The notes: generated by a model not told the origin, from the sequence alone. A stretch of 64,000 bases of DNA from DSUN01 sp035527715 (GCA_035527715.1 DATKZY010000118.1:1-64000); one strand, 5' to 3'. Counted from the stretch's first letter, positions 9,801 through 17,760 are shown. A program made the numbers and translations.

Positions 9801-9868
9801 ACTGGAACGACCTCGTCACCGCGAGGGATTCGTCCCTCACGATCGTGGACCTCGAAGCGCGCAAGTAG
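6794..9868 (+). CDS. Secreted multidomain protein: LamG-like, FN3 repeats and GH-like TIM barrel
   Basis: 1024 residues with a signal peptide (MSRSLCTVLCAIALAGSLSGAG). A beta-sandwich at ~25-225 (FDNFRLEL) resembles a concanavalin-like domain. Two fibronectin-III-like repeats follow at ~230-405 (YVLQRATGPAGEWQDLP; FVVEREASAGAPWQTL), then an Ig-like domain. Residues ~545-870 look like a GH5/GH42-type barrel: SLRVNLWWDVLEPEQGKFDP, then ISEEYPTGG and WGESW supply candidate acidic residues. Its ATG overlaps the stop of the preceding beta-helix gene, so the two are translationally coupled and probably act on the same glycan. I cannot assign a GH family number. Confidence 0.85.
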   Translation: MSRSLCTVLCAIALAGSLSGAGQVLVDDFERPGLADGPVAWEAKGTWEVQNGQLVNRSKNRDRWPNESVRFRAPRAMPAGGIVRLDALHDGVHRTPGYLSLLARDSESKAYVEWVSSRNAVPAGYRTTATAPEIKPPAAPCHWVGRQFATYAIRWKGYDEKTGKGSVELLFAAKADAELAAAVSVEVPALQKLDQFELVLNSEDQAGAAPTVAFDNFRLELSEGPELPAGFSARAGADSRLHLSWQDVPDEDGYVLQRATGPAGEWQDLPRLPANTTEHEDREAQPSVLYRYRLRAENNKGQSSWTASVEAFVPGPPLAPAGLRVQAYPSGLTLIEWQDNAINEVHFVVEREASAGAPWQTLNTTPANLATVEDWLPPGATFRYRVRAVNELGVSPWAGPAEAQRPKPPPTIVAPASRIVYSRQEDLPVTSVEVVFDQPVKCSGGPADYAVTAVKHPWHPIALPEPEIASVTYDQQRRRARLVFTPPIPDLVEYRIEVRPTVTGLDGVPVAAAPVRVAVLVGDDDRDGFVPPAAGQRLGKRLAMPPMPIGIMAEDIEWNTENGAHNVEYIGELMDAYKGIDSLRVNLWWDVLEPEQGKFDPKYVGFLRRVLAAAEQRQLPLEIGLRQVRWPLWVCNHKGFHNALYDPRVAPKLADTWQRLAAICHEYPVVFGYWIISEEYPTGGDLRNYLSFVDLVSKALRVAHPGCVVKVRPAAAPFQGGNEVTPTVTQRGAQDLCMAAGIYPTGWQWDIANPDPLSTASFSNITALRYYASEVQGGPNGLGEIGFRAAPGASFGDPERLVAFQRVMALAYDIGLLEYVIWGESWTFSDPAAFFPRLVAFRDLLTRQPRARGFDLCLVNDTKADFAHPPYRKQTELDLSGVFCWLEERGYRFCLAAAPAVPLLKGEPKASVKLSELAKLGPAERLVHLHRALAGVARTGVVLPWLARASRYQSLTGLPCDLEVQFPGARGTCDALSLSPTRLQVYAPPGTLVRWRRPGEAGDWNDLVTARDSSLTIVDLEARK

Positions 9869-9896
9869 CAACCGCGCCACCTCAGGAGGATGCGCA

Positions 9897-11219
9897 ATGG
9901 AGCCGATCGAGCGTCGCCGCTTTCTGGCCCGGTCTGTTCGAGGAGCAGCCGCTGCGGCTGCCACGGTGTCGGCCTTCGAGATCCTGCGACCCGGGGCGCG
10001 GGGGGCGAACGACCGCGTGGTCCTCGCCGTGGCCGGGGCGGGCGGCCAGGGGACTACCCATGCCAAGGCGTTCAACGTCATGGCCGACGCGCAGGTCGTC
10101 GCCGTGTGCGATCCCGATACGCGGCGTCGCACTGCCGCCGCCAAGGCGGCCACTCGCGAAGGGAAAGAGCCGAAGCCGGTCGAGGACTTCCGCACGCTCC
10201 TCGACGACAAGGGCATCCACGCCTTCGCCGTCGCCACGCCCGACCACTGGCACGCGCTCATCACCGTGCTCGCCTGCCAGGCGGGCAAGGACGTCTACGT
10301 CGAGAAGCCCTGCTCGCACAACGTCCGCGAGGGGCAGTTGATGATCGAGGCGGCCCGCAAGTACCAGCGCATCGTTCAGCACGGCACACAGAGCCGCAGC
10401 GGCGCCGCACACCAGGAGGCCGTCGAGACCCTCCGCTCGGGCAAGCTCGGCCGGTGTCTCCAGGCCAAGGCCATCAACAGCCAGCGCCGCGCCAACATCG
10501 GGCGAAAGCCCGACGCTGAGCCGCCCGCGGGCGTGAACTACGACCTCTGGCTCGGCCCCGCGCCCAAGCGCCCCTTCAACCCCAACCGCTTCCACTACAA
10601 CTGGCACTGGATGTGGGACACGGGCACGGGCGACATCGGGAACGACGGCATCCACCAGATTGACGTGGCCCGCTGGGGCCTCGGCGTCGAGGTGCCCACG
10701 CGCGTGTCGTGCTCGGCGGGCAAGTATTTCTTCGACGACGACCAGGAGACGCCCGACACCTACCTGGTCACCTACGAGTTCCCCGCGGATGCGGAGCAGA
10801 AGCGCCCCGCCTGCACGCTCGTCTACGAGCAGCGCGACTGGGCGCCCTACCACGAGCACGAGTTCGAGAACGGCGTCGTGTTCTACTGCGAGAAGGGCTA
10901 CATCGAGGTCAGCCCCGCCACGGGGCTGAAGCTCTTCACCGAGCGGAACAAGCCCCTGGGGGCCAAGCCCGAGTCGGCCTCCCTTCCCGCCCACCATCGC
11001 CACTTCGTCGAGTGTGTGAAGACACGCAAGCGCTCGCGGGCCGACATCGAGGTGGGCCACCGCAGCGCCCTGCTCGCCCACCTGGGCAACATCGCCTATC
11101 GAGTCGGGCGCGACCTGCGCCTCGACCCCAAGGCCGAGCGCTTCGTCGGCGACGACGAGGCGAACAAGCTCCTCACCCGCACCTATCGGGCGCCCTATCT
11201 CATGCCCGACCCGGTGTGA
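9897..11219 (+). CDS. Tat-exported Gfo/Idh/MocA family oxidoreductase
   Basis: 440 residues. The N-terminus RRRFLARSVRGAAAAAATV is a twin-arginine signal. A Rossmann start (VVLAVAGAGGQGTTHAKAF) and the EKPCSHNVREG motif mark the Gfo/Idh/MocA NAD(P)-binding domain. The C-terminal domain carries GTGDIGNDGIHQIDVARWGL, typical of the large planctomycete exported subfamily. Members oxidise or reduce sugars, sometimes as cofactor-recycling glycosidases or epimerases; the substrate is unknown. AGGAGGA at 9884-9890 supports ATG 9897. It lies 28 bp after the GH-like gene, so a shared sugar-processing transcript is likely. It converges with the PEP-CTERM gene and overlaps it by 20 bp. Confidence 0.92.
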   Translation: MEPIERRRFLARSVRGAAAAAATVSAFEILRPGARGANDRVVLAVAGAGGQGTTHAKAFNVMADAQVVAVCDPDTRRRTAAAKAATREGKEPKPVEDFRTLLDDKGIHAFAVATPDHWHALITVLACQAGKDVYVEKPCSHNVREGQLMIEAARKYQRIVQHGTQSRSGAAHQEAVETLRSGKLGRCLQAKAINSQRRANIGRKPDAEPPAGVNYDLWLGPAPKRPFNPNRFHYNWHWMWDTGTGDIGNDGIHQIDVARWGLGVEVPTRVSCSAGKYFFDDDQETPDTYLVTYEFPADAEQKRPACTLVYEQRDWAPYHEHEFENGVVFYCEKGYIEVSPATGLKLFTERNKPLGAKPESASLPAHHRHFVECVKTRKRSRADIEVGHRSALLAHLGNIAYRVGRDLRLDPKAERFVGDDEANKLLTRTYRAPYLMPDPV

Positions 11220-12618
11220 CCGCGCGCTCGCGACGTCTGCGCGACGTGCGTCCGCGGCGGCGGGCCAGCGCCAGAAGCCCCGCGCCCACAAACGCCAGGG
11301 TCCCCGGCTCCGGAATGGTGCCCAGGAGAGTGATGTTGATGTTGCTGTCGTTGAAAGTCGTCCAGTACTGCGAGATGGTGCTGTCGAAGCTGTAGCCCAT
11401 GTAGATCGACTCCCCCCGGTCCAGCTCGACCACGATCGAGCCGACATCCTGGGTGGTGTTGAGCAGGTTGTTCCAGCTCGCGAGGTCGAAGACCACCCCG
11501 TACTTGTCCACGCCCTTGAAGAACACATCCATGTAACCCTGATTGCCAACCGAGAAGCTGCCGGCGATCTCGTAGAGGCCCCAGACGGGCGCCTTCCAGC
11601 CGAGAAGGGCGGCGTAGTTCGGCTGCGAAGAGTTGTGGGCGCCGACGGTGCCCCCGCTGTACGTGACAATGGGCAGGAGATCGGTGGCCCGCACCCAGCC
11701 GGCGCTGTTGGCCTGGCCGAACCAGCAGTTCTGCCCGCTCATGGCCTGCTTGTTCGTCAGCCAAGCGTTCGTGGGCGACACGAAGTCGGCGCGCGCGACG
11801 TAGTAGTAGCTCCACACGTCGCGCGTCTGGCCGTCGTCGTCCACGTTCACGCCCGGGAACTTCGGCCCACTCCACGTGCTCCGGCGATTCCACGTGTAGC
11901 CGTTGGCGTACTGGGGCGTCGGCAGCGCGGCTGTGTAGGTGATCGTGAAGTCGTCGGTCATCGTCGCCCAGCTGGTTCGCCCGGACTGCGCCACGGCGTA
12001 GTAGTAGAGCGTGAGGACATCGTCCTTGAAGACGACGGTCGAGAAGTCCACCGCCAGGCTGGTTGGCCCGCCCGCAGCCGAGGGACTGAGGGTCCCGGAG
12101 GCCAGAGGAGCGCATACCGCGGGGACAGTGGAATTGCGCCTGAACTCGAAGTACCCGTCCCTGTCGCCGCCGCCTGTCGGGTCGTAGTTCAGGGTCATTG
12201 TGCCCTGGATGCGGACGGACCCCTCGACAGGGCTTCGCCAGACCAGGGCGACGGGATCTTCGTGGTAGCCGGCCGTGGTGGAGCTGCCCTGGGCGTAGAC
12301 GTCTCCCTGAGCGATGTAGGGCGCCTGGTTCATGGCCCTCGACCATCGGTTGGTCGAGCCGTACCAGGAACCGAAGTAGGTGAGGTTCCACTGCGGGTAG
12401 CCGTAGTAGACGCGGCCAGCCGTCGCGCTCGTGTCGTACCAGCGATAGTACCACGTCGGCTCCAGCAGCCCGTCGTCGGACAAGTGCCTGTCGGGATTCG
12501 ACCCGGCCAGGTTCCAGTCGCTCGACTGGTCCCACACGTGGCCGATGTTGTAGAGGCCGGCCGTGGCCGACCCCATGACAAGCCCCAGCGCCGCAAGAAG
12601 CCCCAACGCCTTCTTCAT
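11200..12618 (-). CDS. PEP-CTERM sorting-domain extracellular protein
   Basis: 472 residues with an N-terminal signal peptide (MKKALGLLAALGLVMGSATA). The C-terminal tripartite PEP-CTERM signal is clear: IPEPGTLAFVGAGLLAL then RRRGR. The body is rich in Trp, Tyr, Ser and Thr with beta-strand periodicity and repeated W/G-containing segments, and I do not recognise a catalytic domain. PEP-CTERM proteins are processed by exosortase and exported to the surface or matrix; no exosortase gene is in this window. The start at 12618 fits the signal peptide, a GGGGGA ribosome site and the promoter at 12705-12733. The longer frame to 12684 would place a charged segment before the signal peptide. Confidence 0.9.
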   Translation of the reverse strand: MKKALGLLAALGLVMGSATAGLYNIGHVWDQSSDWNLAGSNPDRHLSDDGLLEPTWYYRWYDTSATAGRVYYGYPQWNLTYFGSWYGSTNRWSRAMNQAPYIAQGDVYAQGSSTTAGYHEDPVALVWRSPVEGSVRIQGTMTLNYDPTGGGDRDGYFEFRRNSTVPAVCAPLASGTLSPSAAGGPTSLAVDFSTVVFKDDVLTLYYYAVAQSGRTSWATMTDDFTITYTAALPTPQYANGYTWNRRSTWSGPKFPGVNVDDDGQTRDVWSYYYVARADFVSPTNAWLTNKQAMSGQNCWFGQANSAGWVRATDLLPIVTYSGGTVGAHNSSQPNYAALLGWKAPVWGLYEIAGSFSVGNQGYMDVFFKGVDKYGVVFDLASWNNLLNTTQDVGSIVVELDRGESIYMGYSFDSTISQYWTTFNDSNINITLLGTIPEPGTLAFVGAGLLALARRRGRTSRRRRERAVTPGRA

Positions 12619-12704
12619 CGCCGGTTCCCCCAACTGGAATCGCCAGGGGCAAGGGTCTGTGCACCCACGAGTGCCCCTCGGCAAACGCCTGCCACGCCGG
12701 GGTC

Positions 12705-12733
12705 ATGCTAGCGTCACGCCTCGGGAAAGTCAA
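12705..12733 (-). promoter_or_regulatory. Sigma-70-type promoter for the PEP-CTERM gene
   Basis: On the minus strand TTGACT (12728-12733) and TAGCAT (12705-12710) are 17 bp apart, upstream of the ATG at 12618. It sits back-to-back with the plus-strand promoter at 12759-12787. Confidence 0.6.
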
Positions 12734-12758
12734 TAACATTCCGCCATCCCCGCCGGCG

Positions 12759-12787
12759 TTGACTCTCCGGCGTCCTTGCCGTATGCT
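12759..12787 (+). promoter_or_regulatory. Sigma-70-type promoter for the transglutaminase/TPR gene
   Basis: TTGACT at 12759-12764 and TATGCT at 12782-12787 with a 17-bp spacer. Transcription would start near 12795, ahead of the ATG at 12838. Confidence 0.62.
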
Positions 12788-12837
12788 GGCCGTGGAGGCC
12801 GAGCGGCCGTGGGAGGCCCCCGAGGGTGCACAGGCTC

Positions 12838-14085
12838 ATGAGGTCCATCGCAGGCCCCAGCAATCGCCGCGGCATGGCGCGCATCCTGACGCTCTCGCTC
12901 CTGGCCACGGGCTGGCCCGGCGCCGAGGGCGGCCCGCCGCCGAAGGCGGGCAGCCCCTACGCCAAGTCGCTCGAGACAGTGGAGATCACGGCGGACGAGG
13001 CGCCGGTGACCCTCGCGGGCACGGTGCTGGCCACGGTGAAGAAGGGCCGCTGGTTCGGCGTCACCGCGCGGGCGGGCGACAGGCTCCGCATCCAGTTCTG
13101 GGGCGGCCGAAACCTCCGCACCGGCTGGCTCCGAGCCGCCGACGCCCGCGTCCTGACGGACGCCGACGTGGATCTCACGGCGGAGGCCCTCCGGCTGGCC
13201 AAGGAGCTCGATCCCAAGCTCGACGTTGCGGCGTGCCGCGCCCGCGTGGACGCGTTGGCCACCCGCGTGGCGAAGGCCGCCGCGGCGGGCCCGACGCCGC
13301 GCGCGAAGGCCGAGCGCATCAGCCGCCAGCTCTTCGCCGCCGAGGGCTTCCGCTACGAGCTCGCCCCCCGCACCCTCGACCGCGTGCTCGACGAGAAGCG
13401 GGGCAACTGCCTCGGCCTCTCGCTCCTCTACCTGTGCGCGGCCGAGAAGCTCGGCCTCGCCTTCCACATGCTCTCCTTCCCCAACCACGCCCTGATCCGC
13501 TACGACGACGGGACCGAGCAGTTCAACGTCGAGCCGAGCTGGGGCGGCCCGGTCTTCGTGGACGACCCGTACATGCGCCAGCGCTTCGGCCCGCCCCAGG
13601 GCATCGGCTGGAGCGTGCTGTCGAAGCCGCAGACGATGACCATGCTCTACGCCGACGTCGGCGCCATCCTCGGCGAGCAGAAGCGCCTGGCCGAGTCCAC
13701 CGACTGCTTCGTCCGCGCCGTCGAGATCAACCCGAACTCCGGCATGGCCTACTACAACTGGGGAAACATCCTCGCCGCCCAGAACCAGCACGCCCTCGCC
13801 TGCGAGAAGTACTCGCGCACCAGCCAGCTCCACCCCACCTTCGTGGACGCCTATAACAACTGGGGCGCCTCGCTCCACAAGATGGGCGAGCGCGAATGGG
13901 CCGCCGACAAGTTCGCCACCGCCGCCCAGCTCAACCCCAGGTCGGCCATGATCCACCTCAACTGGGGCCTCGTGCTCCTCGAGCTCGGCAAGCAGCAGGA
14001 GGCCGCCGACAAGCTGTTCAAGGCTGTGCAGCTCAACCCCAGCCTCAAGCCCTTCGTGGAGCAGGCGCTGGGGCGGAGGCCATGA
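12838..14085 (+). CDS. Secreted transglutaminase-like protein with TPR repeats
   Basis: About 415 residues. A signal-peptide-like start is followed by an SH3-like beta region (~45-105). A transglutaminase-like core comes next (~155-240) with KRGNCLGLSLLYL (Cys191) and FPNHALIRY (His217), resembling the Transglut_core2/SirB1 group. Residues ~262-410 form four TPR-like repeats (AYYNWGNILAAQNQHALA; AYNNWGASLHKMGEREWA; HLNWGLVLLELGKQQEAA). Such proteins may be proteases or non-catalytic scaffolds; the actual reaction is unknown. ATG 12838 follows GAGGG at 12822-12826; a GTG at 12826 and an ATG at 12874 are alternatives. The sialidase-like gene begins 26 bp downstream. Confidence 0.85.
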   Translation: MRSIAGPSNRRGMARILTLSLLATGWPGAEGGPPPKAGSPYAKSLETVEITADEAPVTLAGTVLATVKKGRWFGVTARAGDRLRIQFWGGRNLRTGWLRAADARVLTDADVDLTAEALRLAKELDPKLDVAACRARVDALATRVAKAAAAGPTPRAKAERISRQLFAAEGFRYELAPRTLDRVLDEKRGNCLGLSLLYLCAAEKLGLAFHMLSFPNHALIRYDDGTEQFNVEPSWGGPVFVDDPYMRQRFGPPQGIGWSVLSKPQTMTMLYADVGAILGEQKRLAESTDCFVRAVEINPNSGMAYYNWGNILAAQNQHALACEKYSRTSQLHPTFVDAYNNWGASLHKMGEREWAADKFATAAQLNPRSAMIHLNWGLVLLELGKQQEAADKLFKAVQLNPSLKPFVEQALGRRP

Positions 14086-14111
14086 TGCCGCCCCCATTCA
14101 GGAGCCCTCGT

Positions 14112-15230
14112 ATGAGCCAAGCCCTGTGCCTCCTGCTGGCCGCGGCCCTGGCCGCCGTCGCCGCCGAAGCCCCTTCCGCCGTCAAGGAGGACGCCGTGAC
14201 CCGCATCAAGCTGCTTCCCCCCGGCCCGGGCAACCCGCGGAACTCCGAGGGCGCCTTCGTCCAGCTCAAGGACGGCCGCCTGCTCTTCGTCTACACCCAC
14301 TTCACCGGCGGCGGGGCCGACCACGCCGCCGCCTGCCTCGCCAGCCGCGTCTCCGCCGACGGCGGCCTCACCTGGTCGAAGGACGACACCGTCGTCGTGC
14401 CCAACGAGGGGAAGCAGAACGTGATGAGCGTCTCGCTCCTCCGCCTCAAGAGCGGCGAAATCGCCCTCTTCTACCTGCGGAAGAACGCGTGGGACGACTG
14501 CCGCCCCTTCATGCGGCTCTCGACCGACGAGGCGAAGACTTGGGGCGAGCCGAGCCTGTGCATCGGCCAGGGCGGCTACTACGTCCTCAACAACGACCGC
14601 GTCGTCCAGCTCACCAGCGGCCGCCTCGTCATGCCCGTCGCCAGGCACACCGAGCCGGGCGGCAAGTTCGACGCCCACGGCGTCATCTCCTGCTTCCTCT
14701 CCGACGACGGCGGGAAGACCTGGCACCAGAGCGCGAGCAAGCTTACAGGGGAAACGGAGAAGGGCCGCGTCGTGCTCCAGGAGCCGGGCGTCGTCGAGCT
14801 CAAGGACGCCCGACTCCTGATGTTCATCCGCGCCAACGCGGGCTGCCAGTTCCGCTCGTTCTCGAAGGATGGCGGCGAAACCTGGTCGCCCGCCGAGCCG
14901 TCGAACATTCTCTCGCCCCTGTCGCCCGCCTCGATCAAGCGCATCCCCAAGACGGGCGACCTGTTGCTCGTGTGGAACAACCACGAGGGCATAGACGCCA
15001 CACGGCGCGGCAAACGCACCCCCTTCAACGTCGCCATCTCCCGCAACGACGGCCAGACCTGGGAAAAGGTGAAAACCCTCGAGGACGACCCCGGCGGCTG
15101 GTACTGCTACACCGCCGTCGAGTTCGTCGGCGACCGCGTGCTTCTCGGCCACTGCGCCGGCCAGCAGAAAACCGGCGGCCTCAACCTCACCCAAATCACC
15201 CTCTTCAACGTGGATTGGCTCTACGAGTGA
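14112..15230 (+). CDS. Secreted sialidase/BNR-repeat glycoside hydrolase-like protein
   Basis: 372 residues with a signal peptide (MSQALCLLLAAALAAVAAEA). Five Asp-box motifs mark a six-bladed sialidase-type propeller: SADGGLTW, STDEAKTW, SDDGGKTW, SKDGGETW and SRNDGQTW. The family includes exo-sialidases and other exo-hydrolases, so the sugar cannot be named. AGGAG at 14100-14104 sits 7 bp before ATG 14112; ATGs at 14082 and 14085 lack a site and would weaken the signal peptide. It shares a GTGA overlap with the downstream DUF71 gene. Confidence 0.88.
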   Translation: MSQALCLLLAAALAAVAAEAPSAVKEDAVTRIKLLPPGPGNPRNSEGAFVQLKDGRLLFVYTHFTGGGADHAAACLASRVSADGGLTWSKDDTVVVPNEGKQNVMSVSLLRLKSGEIALFYLRKNAWDDCRPFMRLSTDEAKTWGEPSLCIGQGGYYVLNNDRVVQLTSGRLVMPVARHTEPGGKFDAHGVISCFLSDDGGKTWHQSASKLTGETEKGRVVLQEPGVVELKDARLLMFIRANAGCQFRSFSKDGGETWSPAEPSNILSPLSPASIKRIPKTGDLLLVWNNHEGIDATRRGKRTPFNVAISRNDGQTWEKVKTLEDDPGGWYCYTAVEFVGDRVLLGHCAGQQKTGGLNLTQITLFNVDWLYE

Positions 15231-15913
15231 GCGACGCCGCGAGGCCGAAGGCCTGGGTCGCCTGGAGCAGCGGCAAGGACGCCGCGTGGGCGCTGCACGT
15301 GGTGCGACAGGCAGGCGAGCTCGATGTCGTCGGCCTCCTCTCCACCATCACCGAGCCCTACGACCGCGTGTCCATGCACGGCGTCCGCAGGGAAATCGTG
15401 GAGGCCCAGGCCGAGGCCGCGGGCCTGCCGCTCCACAAGGTGCTCATCCCCGCCCCCTGCCCCAACGAGGCATACGAGGCCGCGATGGCGAAGGCGATGG
15501 CGGCCGCGACGTCGCTGGGCGTGGGCCACGTCGTCTTCGGCGACCTGCACCTGGCCGACGTGCGACGCTACCGCGAGGAGAAGCTGGCACCGACCGGCAT
15601 CCGCCCCGTCTTCCCCCTCTGGGGGGCCGACACGCGGAAGCTCGCCCTCGACATGATCGCCGCCGGCCTTCGCGCCCACGTCACGTGCCTCGACCCCCGC
15701 AAGCTCCCCCGCGAGCTGGCCGGCCACGCCTTCGACCTCGCCTTTCTCGACGCCCTTCCCGATGGCGTTGACCCCTGCGGCGAGAACGGCGAGTTCCACA
15801 CCTGCGTCCTCGCCGGCCCGATGTTCCGCCGCCCCGTCGCCGCATCGGTCGGCATCACCGTCGAGCGCGACGGCTTCGTCTTCACCGACCTGGTCCCATG
15901 CCCCGCCCCCTAG
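15227..15913 (+). CDS. Diphthine--ammonia ligase-like ATP-pyrophosphatase (DUF71)
   Basis: 228 residues from GTG 15227, overlapping the preceding stop by 4 bp. The N-terminus AWVAWSSGKDAAWALH is the PP-loop (SGKD at 15-18) of N-type ATP-pyrophosphatases. The C-terminal GENGEFHTCVLAGPMF is the hallmark of the DUF71/MJ0570 family, whose eukaryotic and archaeal members amidate diphthine. Bacteria lack diphthamide, so the bacterial substrate is unknown and is probably another carboxylate that is adenylated and amidated. Cytoplasmic. The overlap with a secreted sialidase-like gene is probably translational coupling rather than a shared pathway. Confidence 0.9.
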   Translation: MSDAARPKAWVAWSSGKDAAWALHVVRQAGELDVVGLLSTITEPYDRVSMHGVRREIVEAQAEAAGLPLHKVLIPAPCPNEAYEAAMAKAMAAATSLGVGHVVFGDLHLADVRRYREEKLAPTGIRPVFPLWGADTRKLALDMIAAGLRAHVTCLDPRKLPRELAGHAFDLAFLDALPDGVDPCGENGEFHTCVLAGPMFRRPVAASVGITVERDGFVFTDLVPCPAP

Positions 15914-16583
15914 CCGCCGCAAGGAGAGCCAGTCTCGACTCGCCGTTTGGCGATTCTCGGCCATCCGGCTCGGAGTCGTACGGGTTTCTCCATTTCCGGC
16001 GCGCCGATTTGGCGATTCTCGGCCATCCGGCTCAGAGTCGTACGGGGTTCTCGGCTTCCTGACTCGAGAATCGGCGATTCTCCCCATTCCGGCTCAGAGT
16101 CGACCAGACTCGCCAGACTCGACCACTCTTGCGCGCCCTGGGGTCAGGCCACAACTTACAACTTTACGCCAAGGCACCCAACAGGTCGTGGCTGGCTCAG
16201 GGACACACCACAACAGGTTGTAAGTCGTCCAAGTCGTCCAAGTCGGCAGGTTCATGTGGGAGGTCTCGTGAGCCCCAGGTGGCGCACGCCACCGCGTCGT
16301 CCTGGCACCGCCTCTCCCGAGCCGCTCGCACCACGGATGGCACGGATGGGCACGGATGCGACCCGGCTGCACGCGGCTTATCTCCCTCCCCACGCGGGGG
16401 ATAGGGACGAGGGGTGTGGGCCATCTTTGCAGGTAGCCCCAAGACACGCCCAAACGAGTTTGGGCGTGGCACCCGTACTTCACAAGAGAGAAACAGGGGG
16501 TGCCACGGACAAGCTCGTTTGTCCGTGTCTTCCGCAACAGGAACTGCCTGCAATTCCGGCTCGCACCCGGCACGAGAATCGGC
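15914..16583. other. Gene-free, repeat-bearing stretch
   Basis: No supportable gene is seen on either strand. The left part holds a 62-bp tandem repeat (15946-16102). A 9-bp unit AAGTCGTCC is repeated two and a half times at 16222-16246. The right part shows partial short repeats around CAAACGAGTTTG (16452-16463) and AAGCTCGTTTGT (16511-16522). Confidence 0.6.
15946..16102 (+). repeat. 62-bp tandem direct repeat, about 2.5 units
   Basis: The 39 bp at 15946-15984 recur at 16008-16046 with one mismatch, an offset of 62 bp. A third, truncated unit carrying CGGCGATTCTC and TTCCGGCTCAGAGTCG ends at 16102. It lies directly after the DUF71 gene. Confidence 0.75.
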
Positions 16584-16612
16584 TTGACAACCGCCCCGCC
16601 GGAGCATATTTT
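16584..16612 (+). promoter_or_regulatory. Promoter of the decayed methyltransferase gene
   Basis: TTGACA at 16584-16589 and TATTTT at 16607-16612 with a 17-bp spacer, followed by GGAGG at 16646-16650 and the ATG at 16655. The expression signals of the dead gene are still intact. Confidence 0.55.
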
Positions 16613-16654
16613 CCTGGGAAAGCAGACAGAATCCCCGATTCTCTGGGAGGCAGC

Positions 16655-16962
16655 ATGTCCCAAGCCCCCTCGACTGGCAAACCGTCGTCCCTCGTGGACA
16701 CCCGCGTCATCTACTGCGGCGACAACCTCGACCAGTTGCGTAAGCTCCCCGACGCCTGCGTGGACCTCATCTACATAGACCCGCCCTTTAACTCCAACCG
16801 CAACTACGAAGTCTTCTGGGGCGAGGCTTCTTCGTCGCCTTCGACTACTCACAGGACGCCCTTGACGAAATCGGCCGTTTCTTCACGCACACCGGCAAGG
16901 CCATCGTCGCCCTGTCGGTCAAGGAGATTCTGGACGAACAGATCGCGATGAAGTTGGTGTGA
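16655..16962 (+). pseudogene. Internally deleted, frameshifted site-specific DNA methyltransferase
   Basis: The first ~56 codons read as the N-terminus of an N4/N6 amino-methyltransferase: VIYCGDNLDQLRKLPDACVD, then LIYIDPPFNSNRNYEVFWGE with the DPPF catalytic motif. After about 16824 the frame shifts. In the other frame the remaining DNA encodes a typical C-terminal part (GFFVAFDYSQDALDEIGRFF, then AIVALSVKEILDEQIAMKLV) ending at TGA 16960-16962. The SAM-binding middle, several hundred residues in full-length relatives, is gone. This is a large deletion plus a frameshift, leaving the two ends of a once-functional modification gene. Confidence 0.85.
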
Positions 16963-17200
16963 AGAAGTCTTACCACAGAGGCCACGGAGAACCACAGAGG
17001 GAAGATGAGAAGGCCGGGCGCAGTGGTCGCCGGGTGCGATCCTGTCTCGTCTTGACAGGATGGGCTTTCCCATGCCCTCCTAGACGAGGTGCCCGGCGCT
17101 GGAGCATCGGTAGGGCCTGCGGTCGTTCAGGGGTCACCTTACCCGATTACCGCGACGGAGAGACGGAGCGGCAGGGGAATGGGGGCAGTGGAATGGGGGA

Positions 17201-17231
17201 GGCAAGACCGCCTGAAGGCGGGACTACGAAC
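17201..17231 (+). repeat. 31-bp palindromic repeat (copy 2, intergenic)
   Basis: Identical to 3882-3912, which lies inside a secreted protein gene 13 kb away. The stem is CCGCC/GGCGG with a TGAA loop. Confidence 0.8.
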
Positions 17232-17284
17232 AGGCAGCGCGGCGAAGCGAGCAATGAGCAGTCGGGACGCGGGCGTGAGCCTTT

Positions 17285-17310
17285 GGACTGCGGCGGCTTG
17301 ACGCCGCTTT
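17285..17310 (+). repeat. REP-like hairpin, 26 bp
   Basis: GGACTGCGGCGGCTTGACGC plus CGCTTT. Near-identical copies lie inverted at 17353-17378 and 18217-18242, and an expanded version at ~17491-17543. The arms GCGGCG and CGCCGC flank a short variable loop. Confidence 0.7.
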
Positions 17311-17352
17311 TCGTGCGGTCCTGAGCACGGCGCTGACCCCCAAGGTCTTTGG

Positions 17353-17478
17353 AAAGCGGCGTCGAGCCGCCGCACTCCGACAGGCTGACGCACGGTCCGG
17401 TGCCCCTGCGGTTTTCCATGCCGCGTCTTCTCTGCTGGCTCTCCTTGCCTGCTCTGCGCCTCTGCGTGAGAACTCTTG
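17353..17478 (+). repeat. 126-bp direct repeat, copy A
   Basis: Matches 18217-18342 with only two mismatches seen, an offset of exactly 864 bp. Its first 26 bp are the REP-like element. The pair brackets the nucleotidyltransferase gene and its promoter. Confidence 0.85.
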
Positions 17479-17731
17479 CATGGGGCATGAAAAGCGGCGT
17501 GCCCTCGAGGGCCTCGGGCCAGTCTCAGCCGCCGCACTCCGAGGGGCTGTCGCACGGGTTGGGACTGTGGCCGTTCCATCCGCGGCCACCCGCCTCCGCC
17601 GCCGGCGAAACGCCGCTGCTTCGGCGGGCGCAGGCGTCCGCGTGATCCGCGGTCACCGCACTCTCCGCTTCCCCTCTGCTGCCTCTGCTCCTGTGCGTGA
17701 GACCCGATCGGGGGCGAGGATCCGGGACTGG

Positions 17732-17760
17732 TTGACATGCGGTGTGCGGCGGTGTATGAT
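17732..17760 (+). promoter_or_regulatory. Near-consensus sigma-70 promoter (TTGACA-17-TATGAT)
   Basis: TTGACA at 17732-17737 and TATGAT at 17755-17760 with a 17-bp spacer. Transcription from about 17767 excludes the ATG at 17737 as a start and points to ATG 17806 for the nucleotidyltransferase. Confidence 0.7.

Larger units (their letters stand above)
16963..17731. other. Repeat-filled intergenic stretch
   Basis: No gene is supported. The DNA holds an ACCACAGAGG-type repeat (16975-17001), the 31-bp repeat at 17201-17231, REP-like hairpins at 17285-17310, 17353-17378 and an expanded one at ~17491-17543, and the first copy of a 126-bp direct repeat. All open frames here are interrupted or made of repeat sequence. 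Confidence 0.65.

Noticed and set aside
12619..12684. Upstream extension of the PEP-CTERM gene to 12684
   Set aside because: It would bury the signal peptide behind 22 polar residues. ATG 12618 has a ribosome site and directly precedes the hydrophobic segment.
16222..16246. AAGTCGTCC units as a possible CRISPR or iteron array
   Set aside because: Only two and a half 9-bp units, no spacers and no replication or cas genes nearby.
17207..17324. Short open frames among the repeats, such as one with RPPEGGTTNRQRGE
   Set aside because: They are translations of interspersed repeats and have no ribosome site or conserved pattern.
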